DNA of 64,000 bases, taken from the NCBI RefSeq assembly GCF_027744825.2, contig NC_071339.1, positions 26,459,501 to 26,523,500 on the forward strand, in the 5' to 3' direction. Position 1 is the stretch's first letter. Each line of letters starts with the position of its first letter. Origin of the DNA: Synchiropus splendidus (taxonomy: Eukaryota > Chordata > Actinopteri > Syngnathiformes > Callionymidae). Made by a program: the position numbers and the translations under genes. Below are positions 61,101 to 64,000 of the stretch, in pieces. The notes under the pieces were generated by a model. That model was not told where the DNA came from. It worked only from the letters and a program-made list of their open reading frames with translations, and did no database searches.

Positions 61101-63569
61101 GGTGATGAGAGGCAAAATGTTTTTTGTACCTTATGCCGGCTCACCCAAGCACTTCGGGTGTTATTTTTGGTGTAATCCACTTTGGACAGAAATCTTTTGG
61201 AAAATAGTTATCAAGAACGGGCTTCCCCTGTCCCTTAAGAAGCTTGTACTTTACGGATGTATTTTCTCCATTGCACCAAACTGAAACATTCACTGCTCGT
61301 TCCACTGAGAATGTTTTTTTTCCCCTGTCTCACTTAATAGCATTAAGGACAATGAAAACATCAATAAAGAGGTGTCGGGCATAACTTTTTTCCAGTTAAG
61401 AACTGCTAAGCTACTCTGTTCATTAAATGCTTAAGCGGGGATATGCTTCAGAATCACTTTAGAAATTTTCTGAAACCATTCAGCTCCTGGGCTGAGATGT
61501 TGTAATTTGTTGGGTTGATTCATTCAATCGATTCAATTGTTAGCTTATGCTTCTTATTCTACCTTTTCTTTATGTATGTGTTATGTTCATGTGCAATAGG
61601 CATGAATATCTATTCTATTTGACTTGGGCCCCACAGTGTCGGATTTAATTTGCTATAAGGGAGGTGCATCATGCAAATTTAACCCAGTTGGCAAGCAGTC
61701 ATTCATTTGTTACACACCCTGATGCGAGTGACCTACTTGTACCTTCTGTCCTTCATCATAGCTCACATCACACATCCGATGACACTTCTTCACAGATTTA
61801 TATAGTTTAATCGAAAACACTTCAAAGAATGTCATTCTTTCTGACTTTCTTGACAATGTCAAATATTAATGTTATTGCTATGACAGTTTTTTTGTTGAAT
61901 GTTGTCCAAAACTGCCTCCATAAGTGGAGTGTTGGTGACGTACTGGCAGGTTAAACTTGTGCAGATGCCTGCGTGCACTCCAGCATGTCAGCCAGAATAT
62001 CAATATGAGCCTATCAAAAAGTCTATAGCCAAAACGTCTAATGACTTGAGGCTTCTCTGTCCTTGTTCATCTTTCTTCAAGGAGATTGTATTCAAAATTC
62101 TTGGTGTGTTTTAATTATTTATTTGTACATTTATTTAATATATTTATTCATTTTTTTGTTATTCAGGTGCCTTTTGAACACCTATTCCGATACTGTTCAA
62201 ACATCCCACATACTCATGGATCTGAGAAGAACAGTGAGTCAGGCAGTCTCATCCTTACAAAAGATGACATTCGGCTCAAGTTTAACCTCCATTTCTCCTA
62301 TTTGGACCGAAACACTTCAACATAATAGGCAAGCTATTGACCTCTGCAGGGACTGCTTGACATTTTTTTTTTTTTTTCATTTTTATAGTTTTTCTCCTAT
62401 AATTCTGCCGTTTCGGCCATTTTAAATAGGTCTCAAGCATATTCTAGTCGTTAGTCTTTGTCTAGTTCTGAAGCTTTCAGCTAATAATTTTCTATAGACT
62501 TGTTCGGTGTGGGTCAAAGGACTAGTGCCTTTTAGGTGCCACTAGACTTCACTAAGGATGAGGTATTACACTCATCCAAAATCTGCCGTGGTCACTACCC
62601 GTCCAAACATAACGAAGCTGTGTCTTCAGCTCTATACTTTTTTCCCCCTGTATCATGTTGAGATTGCGCTTGAGAACAAAAATGTCAGAGGAAATGCACA
62701 ATTGGGATTATAATTCCAGATATGACTTGCAAGAATGTGCTGAGGAAAGAAAGGGAGGAAAGTTTGGAATCAACAAGCTTGGTGTGAGATGAGACAAACC
62801 ATACAGACTAGTCATGGCTGGCCTCTAGTAGTGCCCGTATGATGATGAGCAAATCAAAGTGGCCTCCTGCTTGTGGCTTTGCACAAATGGCATAATAAGT
62901 CCAACGTTGCTCAGCAGAGGATCTGGGAGCAACCTTTTCTCTTTGTGGCTTGTCAGCATCGACTGAGATCAGACATGTTGGAAACACATTCAGGATTTCT
63001 CAGGATTTTTGTGGAACGAGAATCCTGATGTTACAAAACCTACTTCTATCGTACATTACACAGCTTAAAGAGTGGCTTGTTTATAAGCTACACACTCAGT
63101 TAGTTTCAAGGTGATCCTCCATCAGGATCTCACTAAATGGCTATTGTTTTCCATCAGCAAAAAGTGCTTTTGGTATTACTACACAGAACATTCAGGGTTT
63201 CCGCTACATAAACGTTCGTGGTGCACTGTCACGGCTTAAATGAGAGTTGCCATGCATTCAGAAAAAAAGGATTTCTTTTTTAAGATGAAATCTCACATGA
63301 CCAGACGAAAGTATCAGACGTAACACATCGTGAAGGTGGCCATGGTCATGGTGGTTTTTGGCTTGTTTTTAGCAGAAAAATCCCAAAAGAAACATCATAT
63401 TGACTGAAGTTTGTGGTTCGTTCACGGAACTCAAGGCGCGCAGCTGGACAACATGAGAAGCAGACCTTGTGAGAACAGCTGCTGATTGGGAGAGGAACTT
63501 TCCTCTGCTTTCTTCCTTTTACCCAATATCCTGATGGAAACCCTGACAAGCGTTTCACATCGTGAGCAG

Positions 63570-63597
63570 AAAAAAAAAAAAAAAAGGAAAAAAAAAA
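63570..63597. repeat. A-rich tract
   Basis: About 16 A's, GG, then about 9 A's. It could be a retroposon tail, but no element body is recognisable next to it. Confidence 0.7.
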
Positions 63598-64000
63598 CCC
63601 ATTTTATTCTGCAGTAAATCTATTAATACTTAGGTGGGTATGATATTTGAAACTCAATGCAAAGTCATCAGGACAGACCACTTTACTTGAACTGGGTCTG
63701 ATGCTACCATCGGGTGTGTTTACGTCTGCCTCCTTGCTCCAGTTTCCATGGCAACGTCCCTGCTAGCCCTCACATCCCCCAACTCACTGCCAGCGAGGTC
63801 GTTGAGCTGGCATTGCGTGTCTTCTCTGCTTGCCTGTGTGCGTGTGTTTGGGTGTGTTTGATGGAGATGTTGCTTCAAACTTGTTCTGATGCTGCCAGAC
63901 TAAAGGTGTCCCTCACCGAAGTGACGCTTCACGTGCATGCACGTCACTCTGTCGATCCCCTGTGACTGCATCGGCCCCTTCGCACTGAGCGTCCTCCTCA

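Larger units (their letters stand above)
51933..64000. other. Probable intron or gene desert, right part
   Basis: About 12 kb, mostly AT-rich, with many short ORFs but none of recognised family. Listed separately are a retroposon tail, one weak candidate exon and a poly(A) tract. No RNA gene was recognised. Confidence 0.45.

Noticed and set aside
1..64000. tRNA, rRNA and microRNA genes
   Set aside because: No B-box-like GGTTCGAATCC motif, cloverleaf or familiar miRNA seed sequence was found by eye. A covariance-model search would be needed to exclude small RNA genes.

Overview
This window is vertebrate nuclear DNA, almost certainly from a ray-finned (teleost) fish. Its genes have many short exons with GT-AG introns. 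The encoded proteins match the vertebrate families PODXL2 (endoglycan), BLCAP and RIPOR3 (FAM65C). The repeats are typical of fish: a BEL/Pao LTR retrotransposon, hAT-type MITEs with 8-bp target duplications, and a decayed L1-clade LINE. No bacterial, CRISPR, rRNA or tRNA features were seen. Species was not determined.

Layout. 1-6801: a BEL/Pao retrotransposon with one uninterrupted 2043-codon gag-pol ORF and a 3' LTR; its 5' LTR lies outside the window. 6804-9044: a satellite array of about twelve 187-188 bp monomers that runs into a 20-N assembly gap. 9065-16065 (+): the last eleven coding exons of podxl2, missing the N-terminus. 17640-21101 (+): blcap, with a probable noncoding first exon, an intron holding a hAT-type element, and one coding exon. 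21834-28855 (-): the complete ripor3 coding region in 23 exons, whose lengths sum to exactly 994 codons including the stop; it lies tail to tail with blcap. 28.9-42.4 kb: no recognisable coding exon, some MITEs and microsatellites. 42.5-43.2 kb: a CpG-rich segment with CCAAT and TATA-like motifs and a good splice donor, read as the promoter and first exon of an unidentified plus-strand gene. 43.2-64 kb: probably a large intron or gene desert, containing an L1 insertion (47.4-51.9 kb) bounded by 19-bp target duplications, a retroposon tail and one weak candidate exon.

The three host genes are not a functional unit. PODXL2 is a CD34-family surface sialomucin with a PDZ-binding tail, BLCAP is a small two-span membrane protein, and RIPOR3 belongs to a family of Rho-binding cell-polarity regulators. 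The more unusual content is the repeat architecture: a satellite and BEL element sitting at the broken 5' end of podxl2, an isolated single satellite monomer inside a ripor3 intron, and several hAT insertions whose target duplications are still readable. I did not find a clearly novel gene system. The best leads are the satellite and its dispersed single copy, a spliced upstream ORF in blcap, and the unassigned promoter near 42.8 kb.
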